Assembly: GCA_030146445.1 (NCBI GenBank)
Contig: JASLBT010000183.1
Coordinates: 1-6,068 of the forward strand
Source of the DNA: Segetibacter sp.
Lineage (GTDB): Bacteria > Bacteroidota > Bacteroidia > Chitinophagales > Chitinophagaceae
DNA length: 6,068 nt
Reading direction: 5' to 3'
Part shown: one piece after another, positions 1 through 5,930 of the stretch
How the letters are laid out: each line of letters begins with the position of its first letter
How positions within the stretch are numbered: the first letter of the stretch is position 1
Notes under the pieces: model-generated
The model's database searches: none
Told to the model about the DNA's origin: nothing
What the model saw: only the letters and a program-made list of their open reading frames with translations
Translations under genes and position numbers: made by a program

Positions 1-1
1 C

Positions 2-121
2 GTTACGGCACTGGATAGCCTGCGAAAGAACGACATCAACCAGTTGATTGTGTTAGACGCCAAAGGACATTACGCCGGGGTATTACACTTGCATGACCTC
101 ATAAAAGAAGGCATTGTATAA
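2..121 (+). CDS. kdsD: KdsD-type arabinose-5-phosphate isomerase, C-terminal fragment (CBS domain tail)
   Basis: Only the last 39 codons are in the window; the gene runs in from the left edge and ends with TAA at 119-121. The fragment holds the end of a CBS domain: an alpha-helix (LDSLRKNDINQLIVLDA), a beta-turn-beta (GHYAGVLHLHDL) and a final helix ending in KEGIV. The LHLHDLI-K-GI ending matches the last CBS repeat of KpsF/KdsD/GutQ sugar isomerases, which carry an N-terminal SIS domain (not visible here) and two CBS repeats. In that family the enzyme interconverts ribulose-5-phosphate and arabinose-5-phosphate, the first step toward Kdo for lipopolysaccharide. The following gene makes another nucleotide-sugar precursor, which fits envelope polysaccharide supply. 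Another CBS-domain protein cannot be excluded from such a short piece. Confidence 0.72.
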   Translation, partial: VTALDSLRKNDINQLIVLDAKGHYAGVLHLHDLIKEGIV

Positions 122-126
122 ATTAA

Positions 127-159
127 ATTGCGCGTAAAAGAGGCTGAAAGCTACATTTG
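127..159 (+). promoter_or_regulatory. Candidate Bacteroidota-type promoter for manC
   Basis: TACATTTG at 152-159 is a perfect match to the Bacteroidota -7 consensus TAnnTTTG. ATTG at 127-130 sits 21 bases upstream, near the expected place of the -33 TTTG/TTG element. Transcription would begin around 164-167, giving a leader of only 11-14 nt before the manC ATG at 178. The element lies wholly in the 56-nt gap between the kdsD stop and manC, so manC may have its own promoter in addition to any readthrough from kdsD. This is a consensus match read by eye. Confidence 0.5.
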
Positions 160-177
160 CGCTCCTTATAGAAAAGT

Positions 178-1260
178 ATGAATAACAATCATTACGTAGC
201 CATTATGGCTGGTGGAATAGGAAGCCGTTTCTGGCCTAAAAGCCGGGTAAATTATCCTAAGCAATTCCTTGATATTTTAAATACCGGCAAGTCGCTTATC
301 CAATGGACATTTGACAGGTTCGCGACTTTCATCCCGGTGGAGAACATCTTTGTTGTCACCTCAGAAGAGTATACCGATATCGTAGAGGAACAGTTGCCCG
401 GCCTCCTGGTCGAAAATATCGTTGCAGAACCGAGTCGCAAAAACACCGCTCCTTGTATTGCTTACATCTCTTTTAAGATAGCCCAGCAAAATCCGGCTGC
501 CTCACTTATTGTAGCACCTGCCGACCACCTGATACTCGACAACCCCGGCTTCCAGAACATCTGTGCACATGCCATGGACTTTGTCGAAAAAAACAAGGCC
601 CTCGTAACACTAGGAATCAAACCCACGTACCCAAATACCGGGTACGGCTATATACAACACGAAACAGAATCCGCAGAAGACAACGTTTATCGTGTCAAAA
701 CTTTTACCGAGAAGCCAAATCTTGAACTTGCCAGGACCTTTATCAGCAGCGGCGATTTCCTCTGGAATGCTGGTATTTTCATCTGGAAGATCGGATCTAT
801 ACTGGAAGAGTTCGAAAAACATCAACCCGAAATGTTCGAGCTTTTCGCATCGGAAAAGGAAAAGCTCAATACTCCCGCCGAAAAAACCGCAATAGACCAG
901 ATATACCCGCTGTGTACCAGTATTTCCATTGACTATGCAATCATGGAAAAAGCTGACAACGTTTATGTAATACCGAGCAGCTTCGGTTGGAGTGACCTTG
1001 GTACATGGGCAAGCGCTTACGACAACCTCGAAAAAGATTACCTCGGAAATGCAATAGCAGGAAACAATATCCTGGTAATCGACTCAACAAAATGTATGGT
1101 GTCAGCACCGCAAGACAAGTTGTTGGTACTACAGGGACTTAACGATTTTATCGTGGTTGATACAAAAGATGTACTGCTGATTTGTAAGCAGGACCGTGAG
1201 CAGGAGATCAAAGAGTACGTAGCCGAAGTAAAACGAAATAAAGGAGACAAATTTCTTTAA
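178..1260 (+). CDS. manC: Mannose-1-phosphate guanylyltransferase (single-domain GDP-mannose pyrophosphorylase)
   Basis: This 360-residue enzyme makes GDP-mannose from mannose-1-phosphate and GTP in the cytoplasm; GDP-mannose feeds O-antigen, capsule and GDP-fucose synthesis. The nucleotidyltransferase fold is complete. The signature loop AGGIGSRFWPKSR lies at residues 11-23 with PKQF at 27-30, EPSRKNTAPC at 84-93 (nucleotide pocket), APADH at 113-117 (metal-binding Asp), NTGYGYI at 153-159, FTEKP at 176-180, WNAGIF at 196-201, and DYAIMEKA plus GWSDLGTW at 252-277. The protein stops after the short beta-rich C-terminal region and lacks the cupin phosphomannose isomerase domain of the roughly 470-residue bifunctional ManC/AlgA enzymes, so isomerisation must be done elsewhere. 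The start is the ATG at 178, nine residues before the signature loop as is typical; no Shine-Dalgarno sequence is evident. It lies 56 nt after kdsD on the same strand, with its own candidate promoter in the gap. Confidence 0.93.
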   Translation: MNNNHYVAIMAGGIGSRFWPKSRVNYPKQFLDILNTGKSLIQWTFDRFATFIPVENIFVVTSEEYTDIVEEQLPGLLVENIVAEPSRKNTAPCIAYISFKIAQQNPAASLIVAPADHLILDNPGFQNICAHAMDFVEKNKALVTLGIKPTYPNTGYGYIQHETESAEDNVYRVKTFTEKPNLELARTFISSGDFLWNAGIFIWKIGSILEEFEKHQPEMFELFASEKEKLNTPAEKTAIDQIYPLCTSISIDYAIMEKADNVYVIPSSFGWSDLGTWASAYDNLEKDYLGNAIAGNNILVIDSTKCMVSAPQDKLLVLQGLNDFIVVDTKDVLLICKQDREQEIKEYVAEVKRNKGDKFL

Positions 1261-1381
1261 TGGTTTAAAAACGGGCTTACTTAAAAGTCATCCGGAGTTT
1301 GTGCAAAAACGTAGTTAAATCGGCAGGGTTTGCAGAATAGCTGAAAGTGGTATCTTAATATTACACCAGAAATAAGACTGG

Positions 1382-2149
1382 TTGATTAGAAAATACGCTT
1401 TAAACTTTGTTTTTTTTATAACCTTCCTTGCCGCCTTCACGGGTGCCCAGGGTCAGCTCGCAATTAGCGGAACCGTTTACGACATTTCTAAAAAGAACCC
1501 CGTTGAGGCCGTAAGTGTGCTCACTACATCAGGGCGTGGTACCATAACTGACTCAGTTGGACGGTACAGCATTGTCGTAAACGAGTCAGACTCGATCTAC
1601 TTCTCTTTTTTAAACAAACCCACGCCGAAGTTTGCAGTAACAAACATCCAAACTCCGGATAATTTTGACATATCCATTCTCGTAAAGAGTACCGAGTTGC
1701 CCAACGTAACCGTGAAGCAAAAAAATTACAAACTTGACTCAATGGAAAACCGCAACACCTATGCAAAGGTTTTCAATTTCAAGAAGCCCGGGCTGAGTAC
1801 AACTATGAACCCACCTGCTGGCAGCTTCGGTGTCGGACTTGACCTGGAGGAACTAATCAGTATATTTCAGTTTAGAAAAAACAGGCGAACACTCGCTTTT
1901 CAGAAGAGATTACTACAGCAGGAGCAGGAAAATTATGTGGATCACCGGTACAGTAAAAGCCTGGTGAGAAAACTCACCGGTCTCACAGGGCCGAAACTGG
2001 ACAGTTTCATGCTGGCGTTCCGCCCAACGTACGAAATAACCCTTCTGTTAAACGACCTGGAGTTTGGTCATATGATACAACTGGCCTACCAGAAGTATAA
2101 ATCTATGCACCGCAGCAATACCGGTCAACTTCGGCTCAGGAAAGAATAA
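1382..2149 (+). CDS. Secreted CarboxypepD_reg-like domain protein of unknown function
   Basis: The 255-residue product begins with a signal peptide (MIRKYALNFVFFITFLAAF, likely cleaved near GAQGQ at 21-25). A carboxypeptidase-regulatory-like beta-sandwich follows at about residues 27-110: ISGTVYD, then NPVEAVSVLTTSGRGTITDSVG, then RYSIVV. This is the same fold that caps SusC/TonB-dependent receptors, but no plug or barrel follows. Residues 120-245 form a charged, mostly helical region (LDLEELI, QEQENYVDHRYSKSLVRKL, GPKLDSFMLAFRPTYEI) that I recognise as recurring with this domain in Bacteroidota proteins of similar length; no function is known to me. The TTG start is forced: an in-frame TAA lies at 1373-1375 and the next in-frame Met is residue 121, well past the signal peptide. 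It follows manC by 121 nt and has no clear functional link to it. Location is probably periplasm or outer membrane. Confidence 0.78.
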   Translation: MIRKYALNFVFFITFLAAFTGAQGQLAISGTVYDISKKNPVEAVSVLTTSGRGTITDSVGRYSIVVNESDSIYFSFLNKPTPKFAVTNIQTPDNFDISILVKSTELPNVTVKQKNYKLDSMENRNTYAKVFNFKKPGLSTTMNPPAGSFGVGLDLEELISIFQFRKNRRTLAFQKRLLQQEQENYVDHRYSKSLVRKLTGLTGPKLDSFMLAFRPTYEITLLLNDLEFGHMIQLAYQKYKSMHRSNTGQLRLRKE

Positions 2150-2165
2150 CAGGAAGCTGTTTTTT
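2148..2165 (+). terminator. Weak intrinsic terminator candidate at the end of the CarboxypepD_reg-like gene
   Basis: AACAG (2148-2152) and CTGTT (2157-2161) form a 5-bp stem around the loop GAAG, followed by T residues to 2165. The stem begins inside the TAA stop codon (2147-2149). It is short and has only two G-C pairs, so it is a low-confidence call. Confidence 0.3.
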
Positions 2166-2200
2166 GATACCGCTTCGTTGCTTACTCAAATGATGCACCG

Positions 2201-2243
2201 GCGGCTTTATCATAAAATAAATGCGACCATAAGCCGCATTTAT
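2201..2243. terminator. Overlapping inverted repeats in a convergent gap, possible bidirectional termination region
   Basis: A perfect 9-bp inverted repeat, ATAAATGCG (2217-2225) and CGCATTTAT (2235-2243), encloses a 9-nt loop. The right arm is shared with a second repeat: GCGGCTT (2201-2207) pairs with AAGCCGC (2231-2237), enclosing 23 nt. The two stems cannot form at the same time. The site lies between the stop codons of two convergent genes (2149 on plus, 2269 on minus), where a bidirectional terminator is expected. There is no long T-tract beside either stem, so a 3'-end stabilising hairpin is equally possible. Confidence 0.4.
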
Positions 2244-2268
2244 AACACTCAACAATGAAACCGTCTAC

Positions 2269-2877
2269 CTATTTTCCCGGCGTTAATACACCATCGATAA
2301 CATGTATAATGCCGTTCGAAGAAATATTATCAGGTGATGTTACCCGCAAATTATTGATTGATACTATACCATTTCGCGAGCTAACCTTCACTTCATTGCC
2401 CTGCACTGTCTTCAACATCTGGCCATCTTTCAGATCCGCAGCCTTCAAAGCTCCGGCGACTACATGATAGTTTAAAAGTTCGATGAGTTTCTTTTTCTGA
2501 TCTGGTTTCATCAGCCGGTCAATTGTGCCTGCGGGTAAACCACTAAATGCCTGGTTAGTGGGTGCAAAAACAGTGTAAGGCCCGGCGCCGCTCAACGTTT
2601 CAACCAGGCCGGCAGATTTAAGTGCAGCTACGAATGTGGAGTGGTCAGTAGAGTTCGATGCATTTTGAACAATATTGCTGCCAGACACCATGGTTGATTC
2701 TCCAACCTTAGCATCCGACGGGGCTGTACTTGAGGCTTCCGTGTTCGGAACACCTTCGAAATTCGTTGCACTTGCCATAGTGTCCTTGGTAATCTCTTCA
2801 GAGGATGAAGAATCACCACAAGCAACAGCTAAAAGCAAGGTTCCTGCAGTCAGAAAAGAGAAAACTGATTTTTTCAT
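2269..2877 (-). CDS. FAS1 (fasciclin) domain lipoprotein
   Basis: The 202-residue product has a lipoprotein signal peptide: MKKS, a hydrophobic core, and the lipobox LAVAC with the lipidated Cys at residue 20. A linker rich in Ser, Thr, Ala and Glu (about 21-70) precedes one FAS1 domain at about 71-200. FAS1 hallmarks are visible: the H1 motif YTVFAPTNQAF at 101-111, the central YHVVAG at 137-142, and the H2 motif GIIHVIDGVL at 189-198. FAS1 domains act in adhesion or protein-protein contact at cell surfaces; no enzymatic role is implied. The protein ends right after the domain, the usual size for single-FAS1 lipoproteins in Bacteroidota. The ATG at 2875-2877 is supported by the signal peptide; no Shine-Dalgarno sequence is seen. 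It is divergent from the M23 peptidase gene across a 187-nt gap and convergent with the gene to its left, so it is probably monocistronic. The molecular partner is unknown. Confidence 0.9.
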   Translation of the reverse strand: MKKSVFSFLTAGTLLLAVACGDSSSSEEITKDTMASATNFEGVPNTEASSTAPSDAKVGESTMVSGSNIVQNASNSTDHSTFVAALKSAGLVETLSGAGPYTVFAPTNQAFSGLPAGTIDRLMKPDQKKKLIELLNYHVVAGALKAADLKDGQMLKTVQGNEVKVSSRNGIVSINNLRVTSPDNISSNGIIHVIDGVLTPGK

Positions 2878-2955
2878 GGATAGAAATTTGGTATAGCCCG
2901 CGTGAACGTAACAACAGTCAACTGGTTAAATAGTTCGAAACCGACTATCTGATCA

Positions 2956-2973
2956 TTTACCTAACAAGGTAAA
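2956..2973. promoter_or_regulatory. Perfect 7-bp dyad in the divergent intergenic region, candidate operator
   Basis: TTTACCT at 2956-2962 and AGGTAAA at 2967-2973 are exact inverted repeats separated by AACA. The dyad sits near the middle of the 187-nt region between the divergently transcribed FAS1 lipoprotein and M23 peptidase genes, 78 nt from the first start codon and 91 nt from the second. That position suits a regulator-binding site acting on both genes. I could not identify convincing -7/-33 elements for either gene, and a short transcript hairpin is the alternative. No specific regulator is recognised. Confidence 0.35.
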
Positions 2974-3064
2974 ACATTCTTAAAAGCTTGCAAAAGCAAA
3001 AAGCTCACGTCAATATCCGCCCCGTTACGCAAGACTATGGCGCAGTTTTGGAAACCTCTGATGC

Positions 3065-4405
3065 ATGCACAAATCGTCATTTAACAAAACCTGTTTAGCC
3101 CTTATCATAAGTATTGTTTCATTGTCCTGTAGTACGCCCGGCCCCGCCGGGCTATTTGGCAAGAAGACGCCGCACGAACAATATGGTGACCGCATCATTC
3201 AGGCAGGACTAAGAGAAACAGCACTTGGGCGGCAGTGGTTTGAAGCTGCCGATCGGAGTTTAGTTAACCCAAATCCGGTTACCTTACCTTACAGTGAGAG
3301 AGGCTATTTTGCTGCCGAGCGGCCTTCGGCGGTAGGGTTAAGGGTTCCCGGTAAACGTGGACAGCTCTTGAACATAACGCTTGATAAAAAGCCTGCTGTC
3401 GGATTTGCAGTATACTTCGAATTATGGGAGCCTGCACAACAAGCCGGCGGTAAACCAAGATTATTGTCCTCCGGGGATACTGCCACTAACAGGATTAAAT
3501 ATGAATTGAAAAGTGATGGCGATTACTTTATCCGTATTCAAGCCGAACTGCTAAAAAGTGGAGAATATACGATCAACCTGACCACGACGGCATCACTTGC
3601 TTTCCCGTTTAAGCCAAACTCAAAGGCGGCAATTGCAAGCTTTTGGGGAGCAGCAAGAGATCGTGGAGCACGAAAACATGAAGGGGTTGATATCATGGCG
3701 CCCTTTCGTACACCTTGCCTTGCAGCCGCAGACGGAATAATCAGCAGGGTAAACGAAAACACCCTGGGAGGGAAAACAGTATGGCTACGTCCTTCGGGTA
3801 AGGACTACGTCTTGTACTATGCGCATTTAGACGAACAACTCGTCAAAGACGGACAATCCGTACAAGTTGGAGATACACTGGGGCTTGTAGGAACAACGGG
3901 AAACGCCAGAGGAGGAGCACCTCATCTGCATTTTGGCATCTACACCGGCGGTGGTGCTGTCGATCCGCTGTCGTTTATTGATCCGGTGACTAAAACCCCA
4001 GGGAAAATAGTTGCAAGCGACAGATTGCTTGGTAAACTTGTACGAACAAATTCTAAAGCCAGCAGCATTTTTCCGGAACCCAATGCACGTACACGAGCAA
4101 TACAAACTCCCGAAGTAAACAGTGTATTGCGTGCCGAGGCTGCAACAGGAACCTGGTACAGGGTTGGTCTTCAGGATGGCACTACAGGTTATATTCACCA
4201 TAACCAGGTTGAAGAAATTGAAAATCCAATCCGAACCAATACAACCTCTGCGGCAGTGGCGCTCTTCGAGTCGCCTACTGCTGATGCCCCGAGAAAACTC
4301 ACGCTCGACAAGGGGCAGCAAGTGAGGGTACTCGGTACTTTTAAAAATTTCTATTTCGTTGAATCAGGCGCCGAAAACGGCTGGTTGGATAAAGGCACTT
4401 TATAA
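3065..4405 (+). CDS. Exported M23 (LytM-type) zinc endopeptidase with two C-terminal SH3-like repeats
   Basis: The 446-residue product starts with a hydrophobic export signal ending VSLSC; Cys22 may be lipidated, although the lipobox is not canonical. Residues about 75-175 form a beta-rich region (DGDYFIRIQAEL, then SGEYTINLTT) resembling a pre-peptidase C-terminal (PPC-like) sandwich. The M23 catalytic domain spans about 185-305 and keeps all zinc and catalytic residues: HEGVD (His205, Asp209), YYAHL (His254) and HLHFG (His287, His289). In this family such domains cut peptide cross-links in peptidoglycan or act on other Gly-rich peptides. Two SH3-like segments follow, at about 320-385 (LVRTNSKASSIF to GYIHHNQVEE) and 393-446 (AVALFESPTADAP to GWLDKG), probably for wall binding. 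An in-frame TGA at 3059-3061 precedes the ATG at 3065, fixing the start. corA begins 28 nt after the stop codon. Confidence 0.92.
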   Translation: MHKSSFNKTCLALIISIVSLSCSTPGPAGLFGKKTPHEQYGDRIIQAGLRETALGRQWFEAADRSLVNPNPVTLPYSERGYFAAERPSAVGLRVPGKRGQLLNITLDKKPAVGFAVYFELWEPAQQAGGKPRLLSSGDTATNRIKYELKSDGDYFIRIQAELLKSGEYTINLTTTASLAFPFKPNSKAAIASFWGAARDRGARKHEGVDIMAPFRTPCLAAADGIISRVNENTLGGKTVWLRPSGKDYVLYYAHLDEQLVKDGQSVQVGDTLGLVGTTGNARGGAPHLHFGIYTGGGAVDPLSFIDPVTKTPGKIVASDRLLGKLVRTNSKASSIFPEPNARTRAIQTPEVNSVLRAEAATGTWYRVGLQDGTTGYIHHNQVEEIENPIRTNTTSAAVALFESPTADAPRKLTLDKGQQVRVLGTFKNFYFVESGAENGWLDKGTL

Positions 4406-4433
4406 CATTACCGCTGAACGCTTAATTTTAGGC

Positions 4434-5531
4434 ATGCGACCAGACAGATATCTTAAGCAGATCATTTTCCCTGAACATGATACACATAGAACAAAAGAGA
4501 TTTTTATTGTTAATCCAACTATTGCCCCCGCCCGCAGGGAAGCGCATAGAAGCCGGCTGTATGTGTATGATTATGATGTAAACTCGATCGAGCACAGAGA
4601 GCTGAAAGACATCGAAAGCTGTTTTTTATATAAACACAATGGCAGAACAACCTGGCTGAACATTGATGGAATAAGGAAGCAGGATGTTGAAGAAATATGT
4701 CGCCAGTACGACATCCACAACTTGCTCGTCGAAGACATCTTGAGTATAGGTCAACGGCCAAAGGTTGACGAAATTGAAGGTATCATGTACTGCTTACTGA
4801 ATATGCTGTACTTCAATGAAGAAGATTGTGCTGTTGAGCAGGAACAGGTAAGCATAGTATTAGGAGAAAATTTTGTAATCACTTTTCAGGAAGATGAAAA
4901 CCGGGATGTATTCAACCCGGTTCGCGAAAAATTGAAATTACAGAGCAGTAAGATCCGGCAGCGACGTGCAGACTACCTATGTTATGCCCTGCTTGACATG
5001 ATCGTAGACCAGTACTTTGTTGTAATGGAAAAGTTGGGAGAGAAAATTGAAATACTTGAAGAGGACATCATCAAGCATGGTAATACCAGTTCGTTTGGAC
5101 AGATTAATGACCTTAGGAAAGAACTCATCGTACTCAAACGTAATGTTTCACCTGTACGCGATATGGTCAATGGTTTTATTAAAAGTGAAACAGAGCTGAT
5201 TGACGACAACACGACCAAATACTTTAAAGACGTTTATGATCACATTGTTCAGGCGAATGACTTTGTTGAAAACTACCGGGATATGATGACCAACCTGCAC
5301 GACTTGTATATCAGCAAGGTTAACCTGAGAATGAATGAAGTCATGAAAGTGTTGGCTATTGTGACCTGCTTACTTGCCCCGGCGACGGTTATAGGAGGAA
5401 TTTTCGGGATGAACTTCGACGTTATTCCATACGCACACCAGGTGTGGGGCTTTTATGCAACAGTGAGCCTGATGCTCCTGATTCCACTAATTATGTTGCT
5501 CATCTTTAGGAAAAGGGGCTGGTTCAATTAG
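4434..5531 (+). CDS. corA: CorA-family magnesium/cobalt transporter
   Basis: The 365-residue protein matches the size and layout of CorA, the pentameric inner-membrane Mg2+ channel. A cytoplasmic alpha/beta domain covers about 20-160 (VYDYDVNSIEHREL, WLNIDGI, LLVEDILSIGQRPKVDEI). Long helices span about 165-305, including DLRKELIVLKRNVSPVRD and a stalk helix ending KVNLRMNEVMKVLAIVT. Two membrane segments lie at about 303-323 and 338-358. The selectivity signature GMN is at 325-327 in the context FGMNFD, where YGMNF is usual, and the C-terminus is basic and aromatic (FRKRGWFN). I start at ATG 4434; an upstream in-frame TTG at 4359 would overlap the M23 gene by 47 nt and add 25 residues that look like spill-over. 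With this start the gene lies 28 nt behind the peptidase gene and is probably cotranscribed. No Shine-Dalgarno sequence is evident. Confidence 0.92.
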   Translation: MRPDRYLKQIIFPEHDTHRTKEIFIVNPTIAPARREAHRSRLYVYDYDVNSIEHRELKDIESCFLYKHNGRTTWLNIDGIRKQDVEEICRQYDIHNLLVEDILSIGQRPKVDEIEGIMYCLLNMLYFNEEDCAVEQEQVSIVLGENFVITFQEDENRDVFNPVREKLKLQSSKIRQRRADYLCYALLDMIVDQYFVVMEKLGEKIEILEEDIIKHGNTSSFGQINDLRKELIVLKRNVSPVRDMVNGFIKSETELIDDNTTKYFKDVYDHIVQANDFVENYRDMMTNLHDLYISKVNLRMNEVMKVLAIVTCLLAPATVIGGIFGMNFDVIPYAHQVWGFYATVSLMLLIPLIMLLIFRKRGWFN

Positions 5532-5534
5532 ATG

Positions 5535-5562
5535 ATGTTGAATGTTGTATGTTAAATGTTTG
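5535..5562. repeat. Degenerate 7-nt tandem repeat based on ATGTT
   Basis: ATGTT occurs at 5535, 5542, 5549 and 5556, exactly 7 nt apart, with the two-base spacers GA, GT, AA and TG. A fifth ATG stays in register at 5563 (ATGGAGA). It lies just after the corA stop codon in the convergent gap before the YjbR gene. The period of 7 is not a codon multiple and there is no reading frame here, so it is a non-coding microsatellite-like element. Confidence 0.6.
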
Positions 5563-5578
5563 ATGGAGAGAGAACACT

Positions 5579-5603
5579 AAAAAAAAATAGAAAACGCCTA
5601 TTT
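5579..5603 (-). terminator. Candidate intrinsic terminator of the YjbR/MmcQ gene
   Basis: Read on the minus strand, AAATAG and CTATTT form a 6-bp stem (plus-strand 5598-5603 and 5585-5590) around a 7-nt loop, and the transcript continues into a run of U residues (nine A on the plus strand at 5579-5587). The stem includes the stop codon of the gene. It is AU-rich and therefore weak, but the long U-tract directly after it is typical of intrinsic termination. Confidence 0.42.
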
Positions 5604-5885
5604 CTTCCTCGTTATACCGGCAACCAGGTAATAGGAGTCGGTAATTGTTTGCCGTAGAAAACTGTCGGGTAAACTGCCATCCACAATAACAGTGTTCCAG
5701 TGTTTTTTATTCATATGATAGCCGGGTAGAATGCTTGCATATTGCTCACGCAAGCCAACAGCCATTTCCGGATCACATTTCACATTGAATCGTAACGGAT
5801 CTGCGTCCAGAGAAAACAACGCAAACATCTTTGCGTTTACCTTAAAAACCAGAGCCCCGGTTCCGAAAGGAAAACCCTCCTCCAC
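5598..5885 (-). CDS. YjbR/MmcQ-family protein with a missing or displaced start codon
   Basis: The YjbR/MmcQ family comprises small (about 115-residue) double-wing proteins with a CyaY-like fold, often annotated as DNA-binding; a firm function is not established. Family hallmarks counted from the GTG at 5883-5885 are EEGFPFGTGALVFKV at 2-16, MFALFSLD at 20-27, VKCDPE at 35-40, PGYHMNKKHWNTV at 54-66 and DGSLPDS at 69-75. The 95-residue form from this GTG is too short: in the same frame upstream (5886-5930) the DNA encodes KNIEELRAFCLAFPG, the expected N-terminal helix of the family. There is no ATG, GTG or TTG before the in-frame TAA at 5931-5933, and AAG (5928-5930) stands where ATG would be expected. 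Either the start was lost by one T-to-A change, the base is an error, an unusual start is used, or a truncated protein is made from the GTG. The intact downstream frame argues against long-standing decay. Confidence 0.75.
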   Translation of the reverse strand: MEEGFPFGTGALVFKVNAKMFALFSLDADPLRFNVKCDPEMAVGLREQYASILPGYHMNKKHWNTVIVDGSLPDSFLRQTITDSYYLVAGITRKK

Positions 5886-5930
5886 TCCGGGAAAAGCAAG
5901 GCAAAAAGCACGAAGCTCCTCGATATTCTT

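Noticed and set aside
1290..1660. A 12-bp inverted match, ATCCGGAGTTTG at 1290-1301 and its complement at 1649-1660
   Set aside because: A single 12-bp inverted match is roughly what chance gives in a window of this size; one arm lies inside a coding region and nothing else links them.
3061..3068. ATGCATGC palindrome overlapping the M23 start codon
   Set aside because: It is short and low in information; the first ATG is out of frame, and there is no sign that it is a binding site.
3827..4321. A 164-codon open frame on the minus strand inside the M23 gene
   Set aside because: It lies entirely antisense to a well-supported gene with intact catalytic motifs and has no recognisable domain.
4423..4430. 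TAATTTTA before corA as a promoter -7 box
   Set aside because: It misses the final G of TAnnTTTG and lies 3 nt from the ATG, too close for a conventional transcript; cotranscription with the M23 gene is simpler.
4359..4433. Extension of corA to an upstream TTG at 4359
   Set aside because: It would overlap the M23 gene by 47 nt and add 25 residues derived from the end of that gene in another frame; ATG 4434 gives a normal CorA length.
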